A stretch of DNA of 58,908 nt from Paracoccus sp. MKU1 (lineage in GTDB: Bacteria > Pseudomonadota > Alphaproteobacteria > Rhodobacterales > Rhodobacteraceae). Both the position numbers and the translations under genes were made by a program. The stretch lies in assembly GCF_001447385.1 (NCBI RefSeq), contig NZ_LLWQ01000149.1, positions 1 to 58,908 of the forward strand, read 5' to 3'. The first letter of the stretch is position 1, and the number at the start of each line of letters is the position of its first letter. The notes under the pieces were generated by a model. The model was not told the origin of the DNA and searched no databases. It worked only from the letters and a program-made list of their open reading frames with translations. Shown one piece after another: positions 1 to 8,764 of the stretch.

Positions 1-273
1 TTCAGAGAGGCGTTGAAAGACAAGGGGATAAAGGTCTGCATCCCGGGCCGGAAGTCTCGCAAGAAGGCGGTGAAATACGACAAGAGGCGCTACAAACGGC
101 GCAACCGCATCGAGATCATGTTCGGCCGCCTGAAGGATTGGCCAATCGTCGGGAAAACAGTCCCCCGGACTGTTTTCTGATCCTCCTCATACGTCGCGAC
201 CCGATACGACCGGTGCCCGGAAACCTTCTTCTCTGCGATCATGCGAGCCGCAACCGTCTTGTTCTGGCTGTGA
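1..273 (+). pseudogene. IS5-family transposase C-terminal fragment, interrupted
   Basis: Reading from base 1 gives the end of an IS5-family (IS427-group-like) DDE transposase, with the basic stretch KAVKYDKRRYKRRN followed by IEIMFGRLKDW. The frame is then broken after the DW codons by about 50 bp that end the protein at a TGA near 178. The expected C-terminal residues (VATRYDRCPETFF...TVLFWL) resume in another frame and finish at the TGA at 271-273. The left part lies outside the window. The original insertion sequence end is probably just beyond, around 275-295. The copy cannot make a normal transposase. Confidence 0.8.
153..177. repeat. 25-bp palindromic repeat inside the transposase relic
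   Basis: Perfect 11-bp arms GAAAACAGTCC and GGACTGTTTTC are separated by three C residues. The palindrome sits in the roughly 50-bp segment that interrupts the transposase reading frame, so it looks like an inserted miniature palindromic element rather than part of the IS. Confidence 0.6.
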
Positions 274-660
274 AACTCAATGAGCCTGGACGCTAAGTTA
301 AAGAAATGGATCAGAATTCTGGCTCTGATCCTCGCGGGAACCGGTCGAATACGTCAAGGGCTGCGATCATGTCCGGTCGTCCGGATCACCATCCCTGCGG
401 CACATGACGCATCGTCGTCGCACACGCTGCTGCCGGAATGTTCGGCTATCCGGTGCCGTCCCACCCAGAGCACGAATGAATGAAGACAAAACGATCTTAT
501 ACTCAAGTCAATACCGAATTATATGGCTCTGCATTTTCTTGTTGACCTCTGGTTGCGACATTATATTTGTCAACAATCATGGGTTTAAATAATAAGTGCA
601 ATTTGTCCAAGTTTATACGGCCCATTTCAGTGTAAATAGCGATAGCGGACGGATAATATC
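274..660 (+). promoter_or_regulatory. AT-rich intergenic region upstream of the pilus cluster
   Basis: This 390-bp stretch holds no supported gene. Its right half is AT-rich, unlike the flanks. It contains an inverted repeat TTGTTGAC (539-546) / GTCAACAA (569-576). A possible sigma-70-like -35 TTGACC lies at 542-547, upstream of TATATTT-type sequence. This is the likely promoter and operator region of the chaperone-usher genes starting at 661. No strong Shine-Dalgarno is seen before 661. Confidence 0.4.
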
Positions 661-1155
661 ATGATTGGAACAAATCTGCGCCCAGCCCTGGCGGGATTAA
701 TCGTATTGATGCCAATGGCGGTTTCTGCCCAGACCGCCACCGACAGCTTCGACGTTCGCATCACCATCGCGCCCGAATGCCAGATCATCTCGACCGAGAC
801 GCTGGACTTCGGCAATGCGGGCGTGCTGACCGGCGACGTCGATGCCACGGCGGTGCTTCAGGTCGCATGTACCAATACCACGCCCTACAACATTGGGCTG
901 GGCGCGGGGCAGGGTGCCGGCGCGACCACGACCACGCGGCAGATGACCTCGGCCACCTCGGACACGATCAGCTATCGGCTGTTCCAGAACAGCGCCCGCA
1001 CCATCAACTGGGGCGACACCGTGGATAGCGATACGCAGGCCGCGACGGGTAACGGGGCGGCGCAGTCCTTTACCGTTTATGGCCGGGTGATCGCCCAGAC
1101 CACGCCGGTGCCGGGCACCTATACCGACAACGTGACCGTCACCGTCACCTATTGA
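661..1155 (+). CDS. Csu-type pilus major subunit (spore coat U/SCPU domain)
   Basis: This is a 164-aa exported pilin of the spore-coat-protein-U (CsuA/B) family. An N-terminal signal peptide (residues 1-23, ending ...AVSAQ) is followed by one SCPU beta-sandwich. Two cysteines (CQII near residue 40, and CTNTTPYNIGLG near 77) are placed to form the usual disulfide. The C-terminus ends in the alternating pattern TDNVTVTVTY typical of donor-strand pilins. It is the first gene of a four-gene cluster with chaperone, usher and tip protein, so it is probably the shaft subunit assembled outside the cell. Confidence 0.85.
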   Translation: MIGTNLRPALAGLIVLMPMAVSAQTATDSFDVRITIAPECQIISTETLDFGNAGVLTGDVDATAVLQVACTNTTPYNIGLGAGQGAGATTTTRQMTSATSDTISYRLFQNSARTINWGDTVDSDTQAATGNGAAQSFTVYGRVIAQTTPVPGTYTDNVTVTVTY

Positions 1156-1169
1156 TCCGAAGGCCAATC

Positions 1170-1883
1170 ATGCTCGATCTGCTTCGCTGCGGCCTGATCG
1201 CCGCATCGCTGGCCTTGGCGCTGCCCACCCTTTCCTGGGCCGAGGGGCTGCGGGTGTCCCCGGTCCTGCTGGAAGTGCCCGCGCCCGGCGCGGCGACCAC
1301 GCTGACCCTGCGCAACGAGGGACGCGAGACGATCACCGTTCAGGCGCGGACCTTCCGCTGGACCCAGGATGGCGGCCAGGAACAGCTGCGCCGCACCAAC
1401 GATGTGGTGGTCAGCCCGCCCGCGACCCGGCTGCCGCCCGGAGCGACCCAGACCATCCGCGTGGTGCGCACGGCCAAATCCGTGGTCCGGGGCGAGGAAG
1501 CCTATCGCGTCATCATCAACGAGGTGCCCGATCAGGGCCGCCGCCGCAACGGCTCGGTCGCCTTTGCCACCGAGCTGCGCATCCCGGTCTTCTTTGTCGG
1601 TCGCAGCGCCCGCAATCCCGAGGTGGCCTGGGCGTTGCGCAATTCCGGCGGCGCCACCTTCCTGATGGCGCAGAACCGCGGCGATACGCGGCTGCGGCTG
1701 GCCGATCTGCGCCTGGCCGGCGCCAGCGGCGCTTCGGTCTCGCGGCCGGGGCTGGTGGGCTACGTGCTTGGCGGCTCGACCATGCAATGGCCGGTGGCGC
1801 CGGCCGGGCGGCTGGGCGGTGGTGCAAGGCTGAAGGCGGCGACCAATCTCGGGGCGCTGGATGCCCAGGTTCCGGCAAGGTAG
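1170..1883 (+). CDS. Periplasmic pilus chaperone (PapD/CsuC family)
   Basis: A 237-aa periplasmic chaperone. The start at ATG 1170 is preferred because GAAGG lies 6-8 bp upstream. An earlier TTG at 1152 would overlap the pilin stop. A signal peptide (about residues 1-24, ...SWAEG) is followed by an immunoglobulin-like PapD fold: LRVSPVLLEV at the start, then EEAYRVIINEVP, then the second domain. In this family the chaperone binds unfolded pilins by donating its G1 strand and delivers them to the usher. Its last 23 bp overlap the usher gene, indicating coupled translation. Confidence 0.88.
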   Translation: MLDLLRCGLIAASLALALPTLSWAEGLRVSPVLLEVPAPGAATTLTLRNEGRETITVQARTFRWTQDGGQEQLRRTNDVVVSPPATRLPPGATQTIRVVRTAKSVVRGEEAYRVIINEVPDQGRRRNGSVAFATELRIPVFFVGRSARNPEVAWALRNSGGATFLMAQNRGDTRLRLADLRLAGASGASVSRPGLVGYVLGGSTMQWPVAPAGRLGGGARLKAATNLGALDAQVPAR

Positions 1884-4251
1884 CCTTGGCCCGCGTCAGC
1901 TGCTGATCCGGCTGCTTTGTGCCTGGGTGCTTTGCACCGCGCTTTCCGGCCCGCTTGCCGCGCAGGAGGCGGGGCGCGACCTCTATCTGGAGGTTTTCGT
2001 CAACGGCCGGCCGATGAACCTCATCACCCGCTTCACCGATCTGGGGGGCGGGATGCTTTCGGCAGATGCCGAGGAATTGCGCAACAGCGGCGTCCTGCCC
2101 GATGCGGCGGCCGTGCGGGGAGAGGTGCGGCTGGACCAGATCCCCGGCCTGGGGTGGCGGCTGATCGAGGCCGAGCAGACCATCCGGCTCGTCGTGCCCG
2201 ACGCGCTTCTGGCGCCGCATGTGCTGAGCGCTGCACCGGATGCGGACCTGCCATCGGCCGAGGAGGACGCCGCCCCCGCAGTCGACCACGGCTCTGGGCT
2301 GGTGCTGAACTATGGGCTGAACCTGGAGACCTGGCGGGGCGCGGAAGGTGCGACGGATCACACCGTTTCGGGCAGTTTCGACGCCCGGTTGTTCCTGCCG
2401 CTGGGGGCGCTGACCCATGGCTTCGTCATGGCCGAGGACCAGGACGGTGCGCTGCGCCAACGCCGGCTCGACAGCTATTGGCGCAGCTCGTTTCCGGGCA
2501 AGGCGGTGCAGGTGCAATTGGGCGACATTGCCACGCGCGGCCCCGGCTGGTCGCGGCCCGTGCGCCTGGGCGGCGCGATGGTCGAGCGGAATTTCGGCCT
2601 GCGCCCCGACCTTGTGACCTTGCCGCTGCCCGGCTTCGAGGGTAGCGCGGCGCTGCCCTCGACCGTCGAGGTGTTTGCCGATTCCATCCGCACCTATGCC
2701 ACCGAAGTGCCCGCCGGGCCGTTCCGCATCGACGACCTGCCGCTGGCCGGGGGTTCGGGCATGGCGCGGGTGGTGGTGCGCGACGTCACCGGGCGCGAGA
2801 CGCAGGTGGACCTGCCCTTTCTGGTCTCGGACGCGCTTTTGCGCCGGGGCATGACCGATTTCGCGCTGGCGGCCGGGCGACCGCGCCTGGGCATCGGTTC
2901 CGAGACCGATCGCTATGCCGGGGGCGTCTTCGGCGTCGCGACGCTGCGCCATGGCCTGACCGATGGGCTGACCCTCATGGCCCATGCCGAAGGAGGCGAG
3001 GATCTGGCCATGGCCGGTCTTGGGGCGACCGTCCGCATCGCGCATCTGGGCACCGCCAGCCTGAGCCTGGCCCATAGCCGCGCCGAGCGTGGTGAGGGCA
3101 GCCTGCTCGATCTTTCGACCCAGCTGCACCTGGGCCGGGCGCAGGTCTCGGGCCGCATCACCCGGACCAGCGGCCTTTTCGCCGATATCGCGGCGCTGAC
3201 CGCCGACCCGGATCTGGTCGAGCCCGGCCTTGCCGGGTTTCCCCGGCATCTGGCGCAGCTGGCGGTCTCGGTGCCGCTGGGGCCGGGTGGGGGCAGCGCG
3301 GCCAGCCTGTTCCTGTCGGACCTGCGCCATGCCGATATGGGGGATGTGAGCAGCATCGGCGCCTCGTATAACCGGCGGGTCTGGGGCGATGCCAGCCTGA
3401 CCCTGACCGCGCTGGCGCAGCGCGGCGTGCAGGAGGATCGGGTAATCGCTGCGCAACTGCATCTGCCCTTGGGCGCGCGGCGTGACGTTGCCATGATGAC
3501 CGAGCGCCGAGGCGATGGCTGGCGGCACCATGTCAGCGCCAGCGGCCGCAGCAAAGACCGCGTGCCGGGCTGGAGCTGGCGGCTGCAAGCCGACCGGGGC
3601 GAGCATCCGGCCCTGCACGGCAGCGCCACGCGCGAGGGCAGGTTGGGCCGGGCCGAGGTTGCTGCCCGGGTCTCGGACGGCCATCGCGGCTTGGGCCTGC
3701 GGCTCGACGGTTCGATGGTGGCGGCGGGGGGCGGCGTCTTCCTGTCGCGCCGGATCGACGACGCTTTCGCCGTGGTCGATGTCGGTGCGCCGGGGGTCGA
3801 GGTCAGCGCCGAGAACCGTCCCGTCGGCAGGACCGGGCACTCGGGCAAGCTGCTGGTGCCGGACCTGCGCGCCTATGAGGCCAACAGCGTCACGATCGAC
3901 CCCGCAGGCTTGCCGCTGGACGCGGCCGTGGGGGTGACCAAGCAGACCGTCCGCCCGGCCCACCATGCCGGTGCGCGGGTGGATTTCGGCGTGCAGGCCA
4001 GCGCACGCGAGGCGCTGATCGCGCTGGTCGGGCCGGATGGCCAGCCGCTGGAGGTCGGCGGCAAGGTGGTGCTGAACGGCGTGGACGATGAGCTGTTGGT
4101 CGGCTTCGACGGCGAAGTCTTTGCGCTGGGGTTGCAGGACCGCAACGAGATCCGCGTCTCCTATCCCGACGGCCGCAGTTGCGCGGCGGGTTTCGACTAT
4201 GCCGACCAGCCCGGAACCCTGACCGAAATCCGAGGAGTGCCCTGCCTGTGA
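1861..4251 (+). CDS. Outer-membrane usher (FimD/CsuD family)
   Basis: A 796-aa usher that forms the outer-membrane pore through which the pilus is assembled. A signal peptide (to about residue 35, ...GPLAAQE) is followed by an N-terminal domain with DLYLEVFVNGRPM. The central part is an amphipathic beta-barrel and plug, with SFPGKAVQVQLGD and DDLPLAGGSGMARVVVRDVTGRE (typical usher). The C-terminal region ends with DYADQPGTLTEIRGVPCL. The length fits archaic (sigma/Csu) ushers. The start overlaps the chaperone gene, and the stop TGA shares a base with the next ATG. Confidence 0.92.
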   Translation: MPRFRQGSLGPRQLLIRLLCAWVLCTALSGPLAAQEAGRDLYLEVFVNGRPMNLITRFTDLGGGMLSADAEELRNSGVLPDAAAVRGEVRLDQIPGLGWRLIEAEQTIRLVVPDALLAPHVLSAAPDADLPSAEEDAAPAVDHGSGLVLNYGLNLETWRGAEGATDHTVSGSFDARLFLPLGALTHGFVMAEDQDGALRQRRLDSYWRSSFPGKAVQVQLGDIATRGPGWSRPVRLGGAMVERNFGLRPDLVTLPLPGFEGSAALPSTVEVFADSIRTYATEVPAGPFRIDDLPLAGGSGMARVVVRDVTGRETQVDLPFLVSDALLRRGMTDFALAAGRPRLGIGSETDRYAGGVFGVATLRHGLTDGLTLMAHAEGGEDLAMAGLGATVRIAHLGTASLSLAHSRAERGEGSLLDLSTQLHLGRAQVSGRITRTSGLFADIAALTADPDLVEPGLAGFPRHLAQLAVSVPLGPGGGSAASLFLSDLRHADMGDVSSIGASYNRRVWGDASLTLTALAQRGVQEDRVIAAQLHLPLGARRDVAMMTERRGDGWRHHVSASGRSKDRVPGWSWRLQADRGEHPALHGSATREGRLGRAEVAARVSDGHRGLGLRLDGSMVAAGGGVFLSRRIDDAFAVVDVGAPGVEVSAENRPVGRTGHSGKLLVPDLRAYEANSVTIDPAGLPLDAAVGVTKQTVRPAHHAGARVDFGVQASAREALIALVGPDGQPLEVGGKVVLNGVDDELLVGFDGEVFALGLQDRNEIRVSYPDGRSCAAGFDYADQPGTLTEIRGVPCL

Positions 4252-5234
4252 TGACGCCGCGCCTTGGCCGCATGCTGCGCCTTAACCTGTTCGCCCTTCT
4301 GCTGCTGCTGGCTTCGGCGGGGCTGGTGCGGGCGCAGAGCTGCAATTTTTCCGCCACCGACCTGGTGCTGGGACAGGTGGACGTGCTGGGCGGCGGCCCG
4401 ACCGACGCCGTGGGCAATATCGCCATCAACTGCTCGGCCTTTCTGGGGCTGCTGTCCTCGATCCAGATGGATATCCATCTGGGCGAGGGGCTGGGCGGGC
4501 GCATCGGCAATCTGCGGCGGATGACCAGTGCCACCACCTCGACCGGGCTGGGATTCGAGCTTTATCAGGATGCGGCGCGCAGCGTGGTGTTCGGCGGCAA
4601 TTACGGCAGCCATGGCGGACAGCCGCTGCGCCTATCGGGGGCCAGCATCCTGAACTTGCTGACCGGTCCGGGCATGAACGTGCCGGTCTATGCCCGCGTC
4701 CCGGCCGGACAGACCGGAGTGATGCCGGGCGATTATGCCTCGGCCTTTTCCCGCAACCCGCTGGACGTGCGGGTGGAGTACCGCACCTGCAACTTCCTTC
4801 TGGTTTGTAGCAACAACACAGCCACCTTCAGTTTTACCGTGCGCGGGCAGGTGCTGCCCGATTGCCGGGTCCAGGCGGATGACCTGGATTTCGGCACCGT
4901 CGGCCTGTTGAGCCAGCCGGTCGATGCGACCAGCCAGATCCGCGTCACCTGCACCGCCGGATCGAGCTATGATGTCGGGCTGGGTTATGGGCTTGGCGGC
5001 GGCGGCCCGAACGACCGGCAGATGCGGGATCTGGCGGGAAACCGGATCGGCTATCAGCTTTACCGCGACAGTGGCCGGACCCTGGTCTGGGGACAGCGCA
5101 CGGATGGGCTGGCGGCGACCTCGGCCGGTTCGGGCGCGATGCAGGCGTTCAGCGTGCATGGCCGGGTGCCGGCCCAGACCACGCCGCCGCCCGGCGCCTA
5201 TTCCGACACCGTGGTGGTGACGGTGACCTATTGA
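4251..5234 (+). CDS. Csu-type pilus tip protein with two SCPU domains
   Basis: A 327-aa secreted protein built of two spore-coat-U domains, as in CsuE tip adhesins. A signal peptide runs to about residue 25 (...GLVRAQS). Domain 1 covers about 26-195 and domain 2 about 205-327. Domain 2 ends with SDTVVVTVTY and closely resembles the pilin at 661. The start overlaps the usher stop (TGATG), and GAGGAG lies somewhat far upstream. Inference: it caps the pilus and mediates adhesion. CsuA and CsuB homologues are not present, so the cluster is smaller than the six-gene Acinetobacter csu operon. Confidence 0.82.
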   Translation: MTPRLGRMLRLNLFALLLLLASAGLVRAQSCNFSATDLVLGQVDVLGGGPTDAVGNIAINCSAFLGLLSSIQMDIHLGEGLGGRIGNLRRMTSATTSTGLGFELYQDAARSVVFGGNYGSHGGQPLRLSGASILNLLTGPGMNVPVYARVPAGQTGVMPGDYASAFSRNPLDVRVEYRTCNFLLVCSNNTATFSFTVRGQVLPDCRVQADDLDFGTVGLLSQPVDATSQIRVTCTAGSSYDVGLGYGLGGGGPNDRQMRDLAGNRIGYQLYRDSGRTLVWGQRTDGLAATSAGSGAMQAFSVHGRVPAQTTPPPGAYSDTVVVTVTY

Positions 5235-5319
5235 GACGGCGGCGATGTGGTCCGGGTCTCGCCGGATGCGGAAAGCAGACATCGTCCCTTCCCACCGAAG
5301 ATCCGGCTTTGACCGCTTC

Positions 5320-5354
5320 TGCCGCCTGCCGCCTGCCGCCTGCCGCCTGCCGCC
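5320..5354. repeat. Five tandem copies of a 7-bp unit
   Basis: The unit TGCCGCC is repeated five times without change in the intergenic space after the pilus cluster. It is a simple short tandem repeat, probably formed by slippage, with no sign of coding function. Confidence 0.8.
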
Positions 5355-5391
5355 TACCGGATCGACCGGCGGGCCCGGCGGCAAAAGCATT

Positions 5392-5422
5392 CGGGCGGCG
5401 GCCGCATCGCGACCGCCGCCCG
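5392..5422. terminator. GC-rich hairpin between convergent genes
   Basis: Arms CGGGCGGCGG (5392-5401) and CCGCCGCCCG (5413-5422) form a 10-bp stem with an 11-nt loop. It lies between the rightward pilus genes and the leftward cysNC. The T-tract is weak (TCTCGTCTTCC on the plus side), so intrinsic termination is plausible but not certain. Confidence 0.55.
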
Positions 5423-5451
5423 TCTCGTCTTCCTGCCCCAGGGGCCGTTCG

Positions 5452-7374
5452 TCAGCTCATCTCGCGCAGCACATATTGCACGATCCGCTCGGCGGCGTCC
5501 TCGGGGGTCAGCTCGACCGTGTTCACCGTCAGCTCGGCGTTCTGCGGCTGCTCATAGGGGCTGTCGATGCCGGTGAAGTTCTTCAGCTGGCCCGAACGCG
5601 CCTTCTTGTAGAGGCCCTTGACGTCGCGCGCCTCGGCCACTTCCAGCGGCGTATCGACAAAGACCTCGACGAACTCGCCCGGCGCCATCAGGTCGCGCAC
5701 CATCTGCCGTTCCGAGCGGAAGGGCGAGATGAAGGCGGTCAGCACGATCAGCCCGGCATCGGTCATCAGCCGCGCCACCTCGCCCACGCGGCGGATGTTT
5801 TCCACCCGGTCGGCATCGGTGAAGCCCAGGTCGCGGTTCAGCCCGTGGCGGATGTTGTCGCCGTCCAGCAGGAAGGTGTGCTTGCCGAGCGCATGCAGCT
5901 TTTTCTCGACGATATTGGCGATGGTCGACTTGCCCGAGCCGGACAGGCCGGTGAACCAGACCACGGCGGGCTTCTGGTTCTTCAGCGCCGCATGGGCTTC
6001 GCGGTTCACGTCCAGCGCCTGCCAATGGATGTTCTGCGACCGGCGCAGCGCGAAATGGATCATCCCCGCCGCCACCGTGGCATTGGTCATGCGGTCGATC
6101 AGGATGAAGCCGCCAAGGTCGGGGTTCTGGGCATAGGCCTCGAAGGGGATCGGCCGGTCGGTCGAGATGTTGACCACCCCGATGGCATTCAGCCCCAGGG
6201 TCTTGCTGGCCAGATGCTCCAGCGTGTTGACGTTGACCTCGTATTTCGGCTCGGTCACGGTCGCGGTGACGGTCTGGGTGCCGATCTTCAGCAGATAGGG
6301 GCGGCCCGGCAGCATCTCCTGCTCGGCCATCCAGACCAGCGTCGCCTCGAACTGGTCGGCGACTTCGCAGGGTTGATCGGCCTGCACGATCACATCCCCG
6401 CGCGAGCAATCGATCTCGTCCGCGAAGGTGATGGTGACGGATTGCCCGGCCACGGCCAGGTCCAGGTCGCCGTCATAGGTGACGATCGACTTGACCGTTG
6501 TGGTCTTGCCCGAGGGCAGCACCCGGATCGCGTCGCCCGGCCGCACCATGCCCGCGCCGACCTGGCCGGCAAAGCCGCGGAAGTCGAGGTTCGGCCGGTT
6601 TACCCATTGCACCGCCATGCGGAATGGCTGGTCCATCATGCGGGTGTCGCTGACCGGTGCTTCCTCCAGGTGGCCCAGCAGCGTCGGGCCCTGATACCAG
6701 TGCATGTTGTCGCTGTGGCTGACGATATTGTCGCCCTTGAGCCCCGAGATCGGGATCGGCAGGAAGCTGTCCATGCCGATCTGCTTGGCGAAATGCGAAT
6801 AATCCGCGACGATGTCGTAGAACCGCTCGGCCGAGTAATCGACCAGGTCCATCTTGTTCACCGCCAGCACCACGTTCTTGATGCCGAGCAGGTTCACCAG
6901 ATAGCTGTGCCGCCGGGTCTGGGTCAGCACGCCCTGCCGCGCGTCGATCAGGATCACCGCGAGGTCGGCGGTCGAGGCGCCGGTGACCATGTTGCGGGTA
7001 TATTGCTCGTGACCGGGCGTGTCGGCGACGATGAACTTGCGCTTGTCGGTGGCAAAGAAGCGATAGGCCACGTCGATGGTGATGCCCTGCTCGCGCTCGG
7101 CGGCCAGGCCGTCGACCAGCAGGGCAAAGTCGATCTCGCCGCCCTGGGTGCCCACGGCCTTCGAATCGTTTTCCAGGCTCGCCAGCTGGTCCTCGAAGAT
7201 CATCTTGCTGTCATAGAGCAGCCGGCCGATCAGCGTGGACTTGCCGTCATCGACCGAGCCGCAGGTGATGAAGCGCAGCATGGTCTTGTGTTGGTGCTTC
7301 AGCAGATAGGCGTCGATATCCTGGGAGATCAGCGCATCCGTGACATAGACGGGGTTCTTCATCTCGTGGTTCAT
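5452..7374 (-). CDS. cysNC: Bifunctional sulfate adenylyltransferase subunit 1 / adenylylsulfate kinase
   Basis: A 640-aa fusion that activates sulfate. The N-terminal GTPase half (CysN) powers the formation of APS with CysD. It carries the P-loop GSVDDGKST (residues 39-47), DTPGHE near 118 and NKMD near 173, followed by EF-Tu-like beta domains. The C-terminal half is APS kinase (CysC), with P-loop GLSGSGKST near 460, which makes PAPS. The gene directly follows cysD (1 bp between stop and start). The start ATG 7374 is chosen; ATG 7362 is an alternative. CysNC fusions are common in alphaproteobacteria. Confidence 0.95.
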   Translation of the reverse strand: MNHEMKNPVYVTDALISQDIDAYLLKHQHKTMLRFITCGSVDDGKSTLIGRLLYDSKMIFEDQLASLENDSKAVGTQGGEIDFALLVDGLAAEREQGITIDVAYRFFATDKRKFIVADTPGHEQYTRNMVTGASTADLAVILIDARQGVLTQTRRHSYLVNLLGIKNVVLAVNKMDLVDYSAERFYDIVADYSHFAKQIGMDSFLPIPISGLKGDNIVSHSDNMHWYQGPTLLGHLEEAPVSDTRMMDQPFRMAVQWVNRPNLDFRGFAGQVGAGMVRPGDAIRVLPSGKTTTVKSIVTYDGDLDLAVAGQSVTITFADEIDCSRGDVIVQADQPCEVADQFEATLVWMAEQEMLPGRPYLLKIGTQTVTATVTEPKYEVNVNTLEHLASKTLGLNAIGVVNISTDRPIPFEAYAQNPDLGGFILIDRMTNATVAAGMIHFALRRSQNIHWQALDVNREAHAALKNQKPAVVWFTGLSGSGKSTIANIVEKKLHALGKHTFLLDGDNIRHGLNRDLGFTDADRVENIRRVGEVARLMTDAGLIVLTAFISPFRSERQMVRDLMAPGEFVEVFVDTPLEVAEARDVKGLYKKARSGQLKNFTGIDSPYEQPQNAELTVNTVELTPEDAAERIVQYVLREMS

Positions 7375-7375
7375 C

Positions 7376-8311
7376 TCAGAAGTACCCCTCTTGCTTCTTC
7401 TTCTCCATCGAGGCCGACTGGTCGTGGTCGATGGCGCGTCCCTGCCGTTCAGATGTGGTGGTCAGCAGCATTTCCTGAATGACTTCCGGCAGGGTCCTGG
7501 CATTCGATTCCACCGCGCCGGTCAGCGGATAGCAGCCCAGCGTGCGGAAACGCACCGACTTCATCATCGGCACTTCGCCCTCGCGCAGCGGGAAACGCTC
7601 GTCATCGACCATGATGAGCAGCCCGTCGCGTTCCACGACCGGGCGCGGCTCGCTGAAATACAGCGGCACGATGTCGATGTTTTCCAGGTGGATGTATTGC
7701 CAGATGTCCAGCTCGGTCCAGTTCGACAGCGGGAAGACCCGGATCGATTCGCCCTTGCCCTTGCGGGTGTTGTAGAGCTTCCACAGCTCGGGGCGCTGGT
7801 TCTTGGGGTCCCAGCGGTGATTGGCCGAGCGGAACGAGAACACCCGCTCCTTGGCGCGCGATTTCTCCTCGTCGCGCCGCGCGCCGCCGAAGGCCACGTC
7901 GAAATTGAACTTGGTCAGCGCCTGTTTCAGCCCGTCGGTCTTCCACATGTCGGTGTGCAGGCTGCCGTGGTCGAAGGGGTTGATGCCCTTTTCCATCGCC
8001 TCGGGATTGTGGTGGACGATCAGCTCCATGCCGGCGGCGGCGGCGGCGCGGTCGCGCAGCTCGTACATGGCGCGGAATTTCCAGGTGGTGTCGACATGCA
8101 GCAGCGGGAAGGGCGGCGGGGCCGGGTAGAACGCCTTCTTCGCCAGATGCAGCATGCAGGCCGAATCCTTGCCCACCGAATACAGCATCACCGGATTGTC
8201 GGCCGTCGCCACGACCTCGCGCATGATCTGGATGCTTTCGGCCTCGAGCCGCTGGAGATGGGTCAGCGTGGCCACCTGACCCCCGGTATGTATGACGGAT
8301 TGGCTGTTCAT
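7376..8311 (-). CDS. cysD: Sulfate adenylyltransferase subunit 2
   Basis: A 311-aa PAPS-reductase-fold ATP pyrophosphatase and the catalytic partner of CysN. The PP-loop [14 protein letters not shown] is at about residues 41-54. [20 protein letters not shown] and the C-terminal [14 protein letters not shown] are typical of CysD. ATG 8311 is preceded by AAGGG. The frame stays open further upstream, but that part has no family similarity. It is transcribed with cysNC in the order D-NC and provides PAPS for sulfate assimilation or sulfation. Confidence 0.95.
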   Translation of the reverse strand: MNSQSVIHTGGQVATLTHLQRLEAESIQIMREVVATADNPVMLYSVGKDSACMLHLAKKAFYPAPPPFPLLHVDTTWKFRAMYELRDRAAAAAGMELIVHHNPEAMEKGINPFDHGSLHTDMWKTDGLKQALTKFNFDVAFGGARRDEEKSRAKERVFSFRSANHRWDPKNQRPELWKLYNTRKGKGESIRVFPLSNWTELDIWQYIHLENIDIVPLYFSEPRPVVERDGLLIMVDDERFPLREGEVPMMKSVRFRTLGCYPLTGAVESNARTLPEVIQEMLLTTTSERQGRAIDHDQSASMEKKKQEGYF

Positions 8312-8764
8312 CTGGATGGCCCTTGTTCTTAGGATGCGCCGTCCTTGCCAGATTTTCCCGGCAAGACCAAGCCCGGGGAAAGGGAAATGGCGCCGCTTTG
8401 CCTGAACGCCCGCCGTTTTTGCTGCATTGCAGCAACGCTGGGCGGAGCCGAATGGCACGGCCGGGGTGCCGGGACGCCTTTCTACCTGCGGTTGCTGCAC
8501 CTTTTCGGTTCTGAAATGTTCGTTTCAGTTCGGCTTTCCTCTCGCGCGGGAATTTGCCGATCATAACGCATCGGGGAACCGCGCATTGCGCCGCGGGAAG
8601 CGTGCTGAAGGAACCGTATTTCGCCGTGAATCATGGCATTTTCCGACGCATCGTTGTTCCATTTTTTCTCAATCGATCATAAACGAAAATTTTCGCTTGA
8701 CCGGGGTCACAATGCCGTTACATCCTTCGTCTATCGAACAGGCGCGGAACGATGGGGAATCGGC
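8312..8764. promoter_or_regulatory. Divergent regulatory region between cysD and glpD
   Basis: About 450 bp without a supported gene separate the two divergent genes. It holds two clear dyads. One is the 17-bp palindrome TTGCTGCATTGCAGCAA at 8419-8435 on the cysD side. The other is CGAAAATTTTCG at 8684-8695 on the glpD side. The first fits the CTGC-N3-GCAG pattern reported for PhaR-type regulators. The second resembles operators of DeoR-type GlpR regulators. Both assignments are inferences from motif shape only. Confidence 0.5.

Noticed and set aside
1516..3966. A minus-strand open frame of about 816 codons opposite the usher gene
   Set aside because: The usher on the plus strand has clear domains and a signal peptide; the antisense frame has biased composition and no motif.
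5320..5354. Functional regulatory repeat after the pilus cluster
   Set aside because: Five copies of a 7-bp GC unit in an intergenic space between convergent genes are best explained by slippage.
5245..7482. A plus-strand open frame of about 745 codons opposite cysNC
   Set aside because: cysNC carries all its catalytic motifs; the plus frame is His/Arg-rich shadow sequence that begins inside a tandem repeat.
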